The notes: a model not told the origin generated them from the sequence alone. Numbered from the stretch's first letter, positions 55,455 through 62,577 are shown. The stretch: 64,000 bases of DNA from Aeromonas tecta (GCF_000820185.1 NZ_CDCA01000010.1:145116-209115), one strand, 5' to 3'. Made by a program: numbers and translations.

Positions 55455-56657
55455 TTATGTCCGGTCATCGGATGGCTCACTCTTGCTATCCCTACCCGCG
55501 AAGAGGGCAGCATTGACCCGTTTGCGCAGGGCATCCCCGTCAGGGTCGCAATAGATGTCCACTGGCTGCCCCTGGTACTGGATCACCGCATGGCAAGCCG
55601 TCATGGCCTTCACATCGACGAAGTATTGCGGCCATTCCTCGGCATAGATGGCCTGTTCGTCGTCTCCCTTGCGCAGCGCAAAGCAGTATTCAACGTTGTA
55701 GACGTCTCGATCGCTCTTAGTCAGCACATGGCAGTTGATGATGAGGCGATAGCCAGCGAAGGGCCCTACAGCAAGGACGCCATCAGCAGACGAAGCAGGA
55801 GCGCCGCCAGGACGTACATCAGCAGTGGGCGGAGCACCCACCGCCCCAGGAGTCGGAGCAGCGGTAGGAGAGGGCGCAGAGGCCTTAGCAGGCGTATCAA
55901 CATATTCAGGCTTGATGAAGCCAAAGTATAAACAGAGTCCCCATACCGCCAGAATAAAGAGAACTTTAGGATCTCGCAGTACCGAGCTGCCTGCGATTGT
56001 ATCTGAGACTTTACCGGTTGTAGTCGAGTCATAAAGCTTGAAAACATATTTAGGCACCTTGTTGAATGGCTTGGCCTGCAGCACATCGGAAATAGAGCTG
56101 CCGGAGTTATCAGAGAGGTGAAGCACGGTCTTATAACGGCCACCAATCCCCAACACCGCCATATTGGTGTGACGAATGGCCGTCTCGGCAGCTGCGCGGA
56201 TTACCTGGTGCACCTTTTTGATGTTCGGAGTCGTTAATACAAAGTCCCAGTTATGGTGACGGTGCATATCAAAGGCCACCTCAATGGTCTCCGGTCGGCC
56301 TTCTTCCTTGGCTTTATCCGGCCCACCAGGAAAGGCGAGCGCATCCAAATCGCTTTGGCGCCAGGCAGGCGGAAATACCCGCTGCACTTCATCGACCAGG
56401 AAGAAAGCCCCCTTGGGTGCCCAGTGGTAGAACCGCGCCAGACGGTCGCGGCCTTCCTGGGATTCTGTCTCGATATAGAGCACCTCAAAGCTATCTGGTA
56501 CCTCCTTACCGAGCACCTCACGGCAACGCTCCACCGAGAAGCCCCGCACGTTGGTAACGATAAAGCGACCTGCCTTGATAGCCGGGATCACATCGGTATG
56601 AATGGCGCCGGAGGACTTATAAGAACCAGGGGCGCCATGGTGGATTTTAATGGACAT
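55455..56657 (-). CDS. zot: Zonular occludens toxin-domain protein (pI-like assembly ATPase)
   Basis: The 400-residue morphogenesis ATPase of filamentous phages, which drives virion extrusion across the inner membrane. Walker A is HGAPGSYKSS (residues 7-16). Walker B is in FFLVDEVQRVFPPAW. A single transmembrane helix lies near 228-247 (VLFILAVWGLCLYFGFI). An Ala/Pro-rich linker and a periplasmic domain with cysteines follow. In CTX phage the homologue is also called a toxin, but toxicity cannot be assumed here. It is separated by 3 bp from the pVI-like gene upstream. Confidence 0.93.
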   Translation of the reverse strand: MSIKIHHGAPGSYKSSGAIHTDVIPAIKAGRFIVTNVRGFSVERCREVLGKEVPDSFEVLYIETESQEGRDRLARFYHWAPKGAFFLVDEVQRVFPPAWRQSDLDALAFPGGPDKAKEEGRPETIEVAFDMHRHHNWDFVLTTPNIKKVHQVIRAAAETAIRHTNMAVLGIGGRYKTVLHLSDNSGSSISDVLQAKPFNKVPKYVFKLYDSTTTGKVSDTIAGSSVLRDPKVLFILAVWGLCLYFGFIKPEYVDTPAKASAPSPTAAPTPGAVGAPPTADVRPGGAPASSADGVLAVGPFAGYRLIINCHVLTKSDRDVYNVEYCFALRKGDDEQAIYAEEWPQYFVDVKAMTACHAVIQYQGQPVDIYCDPDGDALRKRVNAALFAGRDSKSEPSDDRT

Positions 56658-56660
56658 GGA

Positions 56661-56975
56661 TCACCACCCCATAATATTGAGCAAGAGGCGGGTCACAAAC
56701 GCCTGAGTAATTACCGACAAGCCTTTGTCCAGGTGCAGATACAGCAATATGTCTCGCACATCGTTCGGCAGGTTATTAAAGGACTGCGAGATCAAGTCGC
56801 TGAATTGCAGGTTAATCAGGATTTCCCTGGCAACGTCCCAGGAAAACATCAGCATAAACAACTTGAACTCAACCCACTGGATCGCCAGCTTGACCGCAAA
56901 CCAGGCGGTTACCTGGACAGCAAGGTTATAAATGTCATTGAATAACCCGCTAAACAAATCGCCTAACCACTCCAT
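56661..56975 (-). CDS. Inovirus pVI-like membrane protein (DUF2523)
   Basis: A 104-residue hydrophobic protein between the pIII-like and Zot genes, where Ff pVI and CTX Ace are found. It starts MEWLGDLFSGLFNDIYNLAV and has several amphipathic or hydrophobic segments, as expected of the DUF2523 family. It probably caps the virion end with the pIII-like protein. It lies 3 bp from each neighbour. Confidence 0.82.
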   Translation of the reverse strand: MEWLGDLFSGLFNDIYNLAVQVTAWFAVKLAIQWVEFKLFMLMFSWDVAREILINLQFSDLISQSFNNLPNDVRDILLYLHLDKGLSVITQAFVTRLLLNIMGW

Positions 56976-56978
56976 GAT

Positions 56979-58472
56979 TTATCTCCTGGCAACAATCATC
57001 AATGCGAGAAAGTAAAATACGAACATCATGATGGCCGCTAACGCTTCCCAATAGCCGCCCACCGATGGACACACCGAATAGGATTTACCGAATAGTGAAT
57101 ACAGCTCGAAGCACTTGGGCACCGAACCTGAACCGCTCAAATCGAATTTGAATATCTCGGCAATATCATCCTTTATCGCCTTGTATTTATCTTTAAGCTC
57201 CTCTTTTTTATCATCATACTGTTTATTTATATTGCCCAGGTCGAAGGCACAATTATCGCCTTCCTGGCACAAGCCGGATTCATACTCAGCACCCGCCACC
57301 TGTAATGGATTACCTGCCGCACCTGGCATTTTGGAGTAATCAATATCCCCGCCGCCTTCGCCACCAGAAGAGCCGCCAGATTTAAGCGCCTCTTTGATAT
57401 CAATCAGATGGCCATTCACACCGTTCAGACCAAGCTGGGACGTCATCGCAGCCATATTCTGCGCCATAGAGCTGGTTGATCTGTCGATGTTTTGAGTGCC
57501 ACCAAAATAATCCCTATCTAAACGCCCAAACGCTTCGCCGAATTTATTGTCCCAATACGCCTGCCCCAAGCCGCCACCAGATGAACCACCATCACCACCG
57601 CCGCCAATACCGCCATTATTTATAGCTTCGGCAATACTACGAATATTACGGTTCATTTCGATGCTGTTATTCCTCAAATCGGGCATTACATAGGTATAAA
57701 GGTTGTGCACATCACTGGCCATTTCATGAATCCGGCCACCCATCGACTGAATATCGTAACCCACGCTGCTCAATTTGCCATACATAGTGGCGCCTTGATT
57801 ATATTCAGCAAAGTTAGGCCCAAACATGTCCTGGTGAAACTGGCTTAATTCATTATATATTTTTGAATCCCCGTCACCAGGAGAGCCCGAACCGCCTGAA
57901 TTAAGTGCATCCAATATCGACTTGAAGTTATTATCCAGCTTATCCGACGACTCTATCGCTTTATCTGAAAGAAACTTTAAGTGAAACGCCATCTTATCCG
58001 TGTTTTCCTGGATGGATATGGCATGAGTAGTTAAGCTGTAGGAATTATTCCTAATATCGCCAATACCAGACTTTATCCACCAAGATTCATTTAGCAAGGA
58101 ATTAAAGCCAGAAGCAATATTTGTAATATTACTGCCGCCAATATTCATTTCGCCGACAAGCTTGGGCGAAGTGCTGAATCCCCCATTACCAGGATTAGGC
58201 GTTTCACCACCACCTTCTCCTTCACCGCCACCTTCACTGCCACCGAGCTTGCACTCACTTCCCGTTGTCTGGATGGGGCCCTTGGTGCCCGCCCCAGGGA
58301 TCTCGACACACACATCCGGGCAAGCCACAGCACAACCGCCCAGGCTGGATGAATCCCATTTAACGCAAAACGGCAGCTCAACACTTATCGGCACATTAGA
58401 CAGCTGAAGGCCCATTGGACAGCTCGCCAGCGCGTTCAGCGGCACCAGGAGCAGCAAATAAAGAACTCTCAC
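56979..58472 (-). CDS. Inovirus adsorption protein (pIII-like)
   Basis: A 497-residue receptor-binding minor coat protein. A signal peptide (MRVLYLLLLVPLNALA) precedes a Cys-rich N-domain. Gly-rich linkers follow (GGEGEGGGETPNPGNGG near 90, and GGIGGGGDGGSSGGG near 290). The C-terminus is a single transmembrane anchor (ALAAIMMFVFYFLALMIVAR). This layout and its place before the pVI-like and zot genes are diagnostic of pIII/OrfU equivalents, although the sequence itself is not conserved. The host receptor is unknown, often a type IV pilus. Confidence 0.85.
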   Translation of the reverse strand: MRVLYLLLLVPLNALASCPMGLQLSNVPISVELPFCVKWDSSSLGGCAVACPDVCVEIPGAGTKGPIQTTGSECKLGGSEGGGEGEGGGETPNPGNGGFSTSPKLVGEMNIGGSNITNIASGFNSLLNESWWIKSGIGDIRNNSYSLTTHAISIQENTDKMAFHLKFLSDKAIESSDKLDNNFKSILDALNSGGSGSPGDGDSKIYNELSQFHQDMFGPNFAEYNQGATMYGKLSSVGYDIQSMGGRIHEMASDVHNLYTYVMPDLRNNSIEMNRNIRSIAEAINNGGIGGGGDGGSSGGGLGQAYWDNKFGEAFGRLDRDYFGGTQNIDRSTSSMAQNMAAMTSQLGLNGVNGHLIDIKEALKSGGSSGGEGGGDIDYSKMPGAAGNPLQVAGAEYESGLCQEGDNCAFDLGNINKQYDDKKEELKDKYKAIKDDIAEIFKFDLSGSGSVPKCFELYSLFGKSYSVCPSVGGYWEALAAIMMFVFYFLALMIVARR

Positions 58473-58511
58473 ACGACCCCCAATAAAAAAGGCGACCGGA
58501 GCCGCCTTGTG

Positions 58512-58583
58512 TCATATCGAAAACGATGATCTGTAGCCTTCGACAAAGAACAAAAACCACAGCGTCCCGATGAGCAGGGACAT
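58512..58583 (-). CDS. 23-residue hydrophobic peptide, possible minor coat protein (pVII/pIX-like)
   Basis: The minus strand reads MSLLIGTLWFLFFVEGYRSS, then FSI and a stop. The ATG lies 3 bases after the stop of the major coat gene, with AAGG eight bases upstream. Ff pVII and pIX are similarly tiny hydrophobic proteins (32-33 residues) encoded next to the major coat gene. This frame is short and could be spurious; support comes from its position, spacing and hydrophobicity. Confidence 0.5.
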   Translation of the reverse strand: MSLLIGTLWFLFFVEGYRSSFSI

Positions 58584-58586
58584 GGC

Positions 58587-58799
58587 TTAGGCCTTGCGGA
58601 TAAGTCCGAGGAGGATAACGCAGCCCACCACGGAGGCGACGACCATCATCACCTTGGGAGCAGTCATATCCACATCGGATTTAGCCGCATCCAGAGCGGC
58701 AGCAGCAGCGGCGGCAGCACCCCCCTCAGCAGCATTCGCGCCCACCGCAGCCAGGGAACAGGCAACACCGATACAGCCATTACGGAAATAATTTTGCAT
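58587..58799 (-). CDS. Inovirus major coat protein (pVIII-like)
   Basis: A 70-residue precursor. A signal peptide (MQNYFRNGCIGVACSLAAV, cleavage near GANA) leaves a mature protein of about 46 residues. It has an Ala-rich amphipathic start (AEGGAAAAAAAALDAAKSD), a hydrophobic helix (VMMVVASVVGCVILLGL) and a basic C-terminus (IRKA) facing DNA. This is the exact layout of filamentous phage major coat proteins. Confidence 0.9.
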   Translation of the reverse strand: MQNYFRNGCIGVACSLAAVGANAAEGGAAAAAAAALDAAKSDVDMTAPKVMMVVASVVGCVILLGLIRKA

Positions 58800-58805
58800 T
58801 TTCGT

Positions 58806-59039
58806 TTATCCTCTTTTTGCACCTACGATTAATCGGGCAATTGCGCCCACTTTTAAACCCAGAGCCCATATAACAATGCCAGAGCTAAAGGCTATTCCTA
58901 CTTCCGTCATATCGAACTGAAACCAGTTGGATATATCGGTGAGTTTGGAATGCTCCTGGACAGTCAGGAGCACATATTGACAGTTATCCGGCTGAGCGAG
59001 TCTGATATATCCCTCAGCGGTTATATCCATGCAGATCAT
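58806..59039 (-). CDS. Inovirus small membrane protein (minor coat candidate)
   Basis: A 77-residue protein with a hydrophilic N-terminus (IRLAQPDNCQYVLLTVQEHS) and one C-terminal transmembrane helix (EVGIAFSSGIVIWALGLKVG) ending in basic residues. Similar proteins sit directly before the major coat gene in Xanthomonas, Pseudomonas and Vibrio filamentous phages and are thought to be minor coat proteins. Either the ATG at 59039 or the one at 59030 may be the start. Confidence 0.72.
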   Translation of the reverse strand: MICMDITAEGYIRLAQPDNCQYVLLTVQEHSKLTDISNWFQFDMTEVGIAFSSGIVIWALGLKVGAIARLIVGAKRG

Positions 59040-59103
59040 GGTTTTTCCACGCTATCGTCGTCGGTCGCTGCGCGCCCTCGCTCCTCCTCCTCAGCGCGGC
59101 GAA

Positions 59104-59424
59104 TTAGAGAGGCTTCTTGGTTGCCTGGAAGGCCACTACCACGTTGCGGGTCGGATTACTGGGATCCGCTTCCAGGACGAGATCCACCGCCACCAATTTC
59201 GGGCAGTCGGACAGCTCTTTAATAGTGGCCGCGTCATTGCGCAGCGCTAATTGGCGAACCTCATAGCCCCAGGAGGTGATATTGCATTCGGGCTTGTTGA
59301 CGTTATTGGCCGGAGCCAGATATTCCACCTGGGCGAAATCATAAGGCACCGGAGAGCCAGATTTACGGGATACGCCATAACCATGAGTCACGCGAGTGAC
59401 CAGAACACCGGACAGAATAGACAT
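59104..59424 (-). CDS. Inovirus single-stranded DNA-binding protein (pV-like)
   Basis: A 106-residue protein (MSILSGVLVTRVTHGYGVSR) that follows the replication initiator. Size, position and mixed aromatic/basic composition (SPVPYDFAQVEYLAPA) fit the ssDNA-binding protein that coats phage DNA and controls the switch to virion assembly. It could equally be an RstB-like protein. The family call is moderate. Confidence 0.7.
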   Translation of the reverse strand: MSILSGVLVTRVTHGYGVSRKSGSPVPYDFAQVEYLAPANNVNKPECNITSWGYEVRQLALRNDAATIKELSDCPKLVAVDLVLEADPSNPTRNVVVAFQATKKPL

Positions 59425-59451
59425 TGATATTTCCTCGTTGAAGAACCTTCG

Positions 59452-60918
59452 TTAGGTCATAAATACAGGCAGCTCGCCCACATCAGGCGGAAGCGGCATC
59501 GTTAACCGCGCTGGAATATCCAACGGTTCCAGGTGCGCTGTTAATTGGTTAACGATCTTGTCAGGGGATAGCCCCTCAATATTCGCTAACCAATTGACAA
59601 GGCGGCCCGCCATTCTCGACATATTGAACACCGCATTATCCCGTGAGGTTTTAAAGCGGTTCTTAAAGGTGGTGATCCGAATTGGTTCACTTTCTACCTG
59701 GGCGATTTGTTCCAGCCACTTGGCAAATTGCGGATACATGCCCGCGAAATAGGGATCTGGATTCAGCAGCACATCCAGGGGAATGATCCGGTCTTTATTG
59801 TGCAACTCGCCTTCGGCCCGTACCCAATCAGGGAAGTCTGCCGACTGCATCTGTTTACCTTTCTCATAGATGCGCGCGCACTTGCCATTGATACGGCTGC
59901 CCACGTAGAAGGAGCAGCCCTTGGAAGGCTTGAGGCCGTAACGCTTGACGATGCCCTTGGCGACCTCAGAGGGGACGAACTCACCGGACTGGATAGCCAT
60001 CCAGCAAGGGGCATTGCCCCGTTGTGGGTGGAACTGGCCGGACTCGGCCGCCTCGACAGCATTGAGGTAGCTGATGGTTTTGCCCTGGTAATCGTCCAGG
60101 GCCAAATCGACCCGAGTAATGCGAATGCCAGGGACGTGAGAGATAACATTGTGCAGCGCTTTGAAATCCAGGGCCGCACAACCCGCGCCAGAAAAACTCA
60201 CCATGCAGCCATGGTTAGCCGCACCCCAACCGATAAGGCCACAGGGCAGGTCATCACACAGCAAGTCGGCAGAATGGGCGTAACCGTGCAAGCCGGAGCG
60301 GCGATCCCGTTTGCTGAACCGAGGGGAGGGGATAGGCACCCCAATCTGGTGATTCAGCTCCTCCAGCCAGAGATCGATCTCAGCGCAGCAAAGGGCATCC
60401 AGAAACTGGACACCGTAGCTGTCGATGATGTCGTTATAGGCGTGCCAATATTTGGCATCAGGCACCACCTCGAATTCGGAGAAGTCGAGGAGGGCAGAGC
60501 AGACCGCTTTCAGCTCTTTGCGCATGTCGGCACGGGATTTGTAGTCGGAGTGCAGGGCAGCTTCCATCATCTGAGTCATGGAAGGGGTGAGCACCGGCGC
60601 CACAGGGCGAGCCTCTGGCTTGGGATAGACCTTATCCCGTAACCGCTGGGTTTCTTGCTCAAAGCGGGAGAGGGGAGCGAAGGAGGCGGGGCGCTTCCAC
60701 AGATAACGCAGATCCGCGACAGCCGGCGCAGCAAAGGCTGCCTTGATGCCGAGCACCTGGGTATCAAAGCGCGGGATGGCCTTGAGCAAGGCACCTTGCT
60801 TGGCCAAGTCGGTCATCCGGCGCAATTCATCCGGTGCCCAGGTAAAGGACAGATAGTCGATCAGGGTTTTATCGCCGATAACCCCATTTATCGGCATTAC
60901 GGAGCTATGACCAGTCAT
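59452..60918 (-). CDS. Inovirus rolling-circle replication initiator (RstA/pII-like)
   Basis: A 488-residue phage replication initiation protein of the RstA/Rep_trans-like type, which nicks the double-stranded form to start rolling-circle replication. Conserved-looking parts include DKTLIDYLSFTWAPDEL at the start, the central GWGAANHGCMVSFSGAGCAA and RVDLALDDYQGKTISY (DD motif), and FYVGSRINGKCARIYEKG (with Tyr and Lys). The start at 60918 has AGGGAG upstream and overlaps the preceding gene. Residues 8-15 (MPINGVIG) are encoded by the 24-bp sequence shared with the recombinase palindrome at 52,150. Confidence 0.87.
   Translation of the reverse strand: MTGHSSVMPINGVIGDKTLIDYLSFTWAPDELRRMTDLAKQGALLKAIPRFDTQVLGIKAAFAAPAVADLRYLWKRPASFAPLSRFEQETQRLRDKVYPKPEARPVAPVLTPSMTQMMEAALHSDYKSRADMRKELKAVCSALLDFSEFEVVPDAKYWHAYNDIIDSYGVQFLDALCCAEIDLWLEELNHQIGVPIPSPRFSKRDRRSGLHGYAHSADLLCDDLPCGLIGWGAANHGCMVSFSGAGCAALDFKALHNVISHVPGIRITRVDLALDDYQGKTISYLNAVEAAESGQFHPQRGNAPCWMAIQSGEFVPSEVAKGIVKRYGLKPSKGCSFYVGSRINGKCARIYEKGKQMQSADFPDWVRAEGELHNKDRIIPLDVLLNPDPYFAGMYPQFAKWLEQIAQVESEPIRITTFKNRFKTSRDNAVFNMSRMAGRLVNWLANIEGLSPDKIVNQLTAHLEPLDIPARLTMPLPPDVGELPVFMT
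60874..60897. repeat. Second copy of the dif-like core, inside the inovirus rep gene
   Basis: GCCGATAA, CCCCAT and TTATCGGCAT are identical, base for base, to 52,150-52,173 and in direct orientation. Here the perfect inverted arms are 8 bp (GCCGATAA / TTATCGGC) because the outer bases differ. The copies are 8724 bp apart. Recombination between them would remove a circle holding the recombinase and nearly all phage genes but not the repressor. Confidence 0.9.
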
Positions 60919-61156
60919 CGAAAAACACTCCCTGGTCATAGAAGCCTTGCCATGTCTCCTCAGTCACCTCGACCAGCTCAAAGGCGGTGTCGGGGTACGT
61001 CATGGACAGGTAGATCCGCAGCTCATGCAGGTCGCGGAACATCTCAACCTGACCCGCCACACATGCGGACATGTCGCCCGTGGGCTCATCCTGCCAATAG
61101 ACCTTGCGCTCCAGGAGCGCAGGCAAATCGGTGTGTTGTGGGCTAGAGTGGGTCAT
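60905..61156 (-). CDS. Hypothetical early inovirus protein
   Basis: An 83-residue acidic protein (starts MTHSSPQHTDLPALLERKVY) with no recognised family and no membrane segment. Its stop codon overlaps the beginning of the replication initiator frame by 14 bases, so the two are translationally coupled. It is the first gene of the minus-strand phage operon, directly after the operator region. Confidence 0.65.
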   Translation of the reverse strand: MTHSSPQHTDLPALLERKVYWQDEPTGDMSACVAGQVEMFRDLHELRIYLSMTYPDTAFELVEVTEETWQGFYDQGVFFDDWS

Positions 61157-61166
61157 GGTTCACGCA

Positions 61167-61202
61167 ATCAAATGGTTTGTTGATTGCATTCAATCATTTG
61201 AT
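61167..61202. promoter_or_regulatory. Palindromic operator region between repressor and early operon
   Basis: Two nested inverted repeats are present: ATCAAATG (61,167-61,174) with CATTTGAT (61,195-61,202), and TGATTG (61,181-61,186) with CAATCA (61,191-61,196). They lie in the 124-bp gap between divergent genes. This suggests binding of the adjacent HTH repressor, as for RstR in CTX phage. Confidence 0.65.
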
Positions 61203-61280
61203 CGGTTGAATTGATACAAGGCCTTTTTCACCAAAATGAGTATGATGGGCCGATTGTCGAACTACTCAGGAGACAGAAAC

Positions 61281-61673
61281 ATGGACTCTAAAACACTGAT
61301 TGAGGCCTACATGAGGGCCAAAAAGTACAGCCAGTTTCAGGAAGTCGCCGCCGACCTAGGATTTACCAGCTCTTACATTTCTGCAGTGAACAAAGGAAAG
61401 TCGCAACTCACTGATGAGACTGCAAAAAAACTGGCTGAGGAAATTGGGCTAGACGTCAGTGAAGTGCTGATAAGCATGGCTGCAGTGAGAGCCACTGATC
61501 CTGAGTTGAAAAAGGCTTGGTACGACACTTTGGCAAAGTACACCAAGGGCACCAGTACGGCGCTAGCCCTTGGTATGGCTGTACTCATGGCGCCAACCCC
61601 CGGGCCTGACCTAACCGCGCATAATGTCGTCCAGCATTATGTTGAGGGTTTTCCCGCTGCGAGCATCCCGTAG
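61281..61673 (+). CDS. Inovirus HTH repressor (DUF3693-like)
   Basis: A 130-residue protein. The N-terminal helix-turn-helix (YSQFQEVAADLGFTSSYISA, then NKGKSQLTDETAKKLAEEIG) is followed by a segment like DUF3693 of Vibrio filamentous phages (DPELKKAWYDTLAKYT). A hydrophobic C-terminal stretch (ALALGMAVLMAP) is a possible membrane-interacting part. It is divergent from the early operon, like rstR. An AGGAGA site precedes the ATG. The gene's 3' end overlaps the first attP-like site. Confidence 0.83.
   Translation: MDSKTLIEAYMRAKKYSQFQEVAADLGFTSSYISAVNKGKSQLTDETAKKLAEEIGLDVSEVLISMAAVRATDPELKKAWYDTLAKYTKGTSTALALGMAVLMAPTPGPDLTAHNVVQHYVEGFPAASIP
61614..61647 (+). repeat. attP1-like XerC/XerD site with 12-bp centre
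   Basis: ACCGCGCATAA resembles the XerC arm GGTGCGCATAA (8 of 11). The centre is TGTCGTCCAGCA, and TTATGTTGAGG resembles the XerD arm TTATGTTAAAT (8 of 11). A 12-bp centre instead of 6 is a known feature of CTX phage attP1, which works only as folded single-stranded DNA. Confidence 0.65.
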
Positions 61674-61740
61674 GGGCAGGGGGACACGACTAGGCCGCTA
61701 CGTGGGCCCGCTGGCGGGCATCGTCGCAACGACCGAGTGC

Positions 61741-61768
61741 CCGTAACATAATCTGTGTTGTGCGCGTT
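61741..61768 (-). repeat. attP2-like XerC/XerD site in inverted orientation
   Basis: On the minus strand, AACGCGCACAA, CACAGA and TTATGTTACGG correspond to XerC arm, 6-bp centre and XerD arm (TTATGTTA exact). It lies 93 nt from the attP1-like site and in opposite orientation, so the two can pair in single-stranded phage DNA. Confidence 0.6.
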
Positions 61769-61799
61769 GAAGGGTAATCGCTACCGGTACCCCAGAAAG

Positions 61800-61828
61800 C
61801 AAAAACCCCGCGTTCCATGCGGGGCATT
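61800..61828 (-). terminator. Terminator of the small minus-strand gene at 61,851
   Basis: The stem CCCCGC / GCGGGG with a 7-base loop and a T run on the minus strand, 22 bases after the gene. Confidence 0.85.
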
Positions 61829-61850
61829 GTCGGTCGGCAACAGGATGTTG

Positions 61851-62036
61851 TTAATCCCGGCCTTTCTCCCTCAGGTACTGCCTGTAATCATCTTCGTTAA
61901 TACACTCCAGACCCTTCAGGATTAGCAGCTTAAGGATTTCTGTGTCCTTTAAGCTTGTCCGTGTCGCTATGACAGCTTTCACGGTTTCAGACTCAACCCT
62001 CCTCCAGGTGCTGTCGTCGATGTGCTTTGACGGCAT
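61851..62036 (-). CDS. Small putative regulator beside the second mobile element
   Basis: A 61-residue charged protein (starts MPSKHIDDSTWRRVESETVK) with two predicted helices (ESETVKAVIATRTSL; TEILKLLILKGLECI). Its size and pattern suggest a ribbon-helix-helix or plasmid-type regulator, but no family was recognised. It is divergent from the Cys-rich gene and faces the inverted repeats at 62,095-62,154, which may be its operator. Confidence 0.6.
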   Translation of the reverse strand: MPSKHIDDSTWRRVESETVKAVIATRTSLKDTEILKLLILKGLECINEDDYRQYLREKGRD

Positions 62037-62094
62037 GGTTTTACTCCTTGTGAACTATCTCTCCAATTCTAACAAAATTGATTCATAGAATTGA

Positions 62095-62154
62095 GATTTC
62101 TTGACTTCTAAGAAATCAGAAGCCAAGATTCGCCCAATATCTGATTTCTTAGAA
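62095..62154. promoter_or_regulatory. Cluster of inverted repeats (possible operator)
   Basis: GATTTCTT (62,095-62,102) pairs with AAGAAATC (62,110-62,117). TTCTAAGAAATCAG (62,106-62,119) is the exact inverse of CTGATTTCTTAGAA (62,141-62,154). Three copies of the same half-site therefore lie in alternating orientation before the Cys-rich gene at 62,182. Confidence 0.65.
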
Positions 62155-62181
62155 AGTAAGTTTTTGGTTTCGGAGGCAGTC

Positions 62182-62577
62182 ATGGATGCTTTGCTGGGTC
62201 GCGAAAACGGATTTATGGGCATAGGGCAGGGGGCCGTTGAGGTTCCCGTGTATCACGTCTGCCAGCACTGTGGTGGCGATGGTTGCCCGCTCTGTTCAGA
62301 CCTGATGATTCTGGAAGGCGATATTCAGCTCGACCCTGAGCTCGACGACGAAATCCGCTACGTGCTCTGCCAAGACTGCCTCCGCGTTCAGCTGTACACC
62401 GATGCCTTGCACCAGACCGAAGGATCTTGTTCGTGTGGTGGTGACATGTGCGGCTGTGGTGGTTGCCATCAAGACGCATCCCGCCTGATGGTCGGCGTTC
62501 GTGATTCCTCCCTGTTTGACTTCCGTGTGCCCGTTGACCTCACCGGCTGGACCGCTGAGAAGGGTGTCGCCAAATGA
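62182..62577 (+). CDS. Cys-rich zinc-ribbon-like protein of the second element
   Basis: A 131-residue protein. Residues near 24-40 contain CQHCGGDGCPLC and a later cluster has CSCGGDMCGCGGC. With the CQDC between them, this suggests two or more zinc-binding knuckles. I start at the ATG at 62182, which has GGAGG upstream. A TTG at 62101 would run through the operator-like repeats. Its stop overlaps the start of the replication endonuclease (ATGA), so it probably serves the same replicon. The function is unknown. Confidence 0.75.
   Translation: MDALLGRENGFMGIGQGAVEVPVYHVCQHCGGDGCPLCSDLMILEGDIQLDPELDDEIRYVLCQDCLRVQLYTDALHQTEGSCSCGGDMCGCGGCHQDASRLMVGVRDSSLFDFRVPVDLTGWTAEKGVAK

Noticed and set aside
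59707-60642. 311-codon plus-strand frame opposite the inovirus initiator
   Set aside because: The initiator fits the operon and the coupled start, so this is an antisense shadow.
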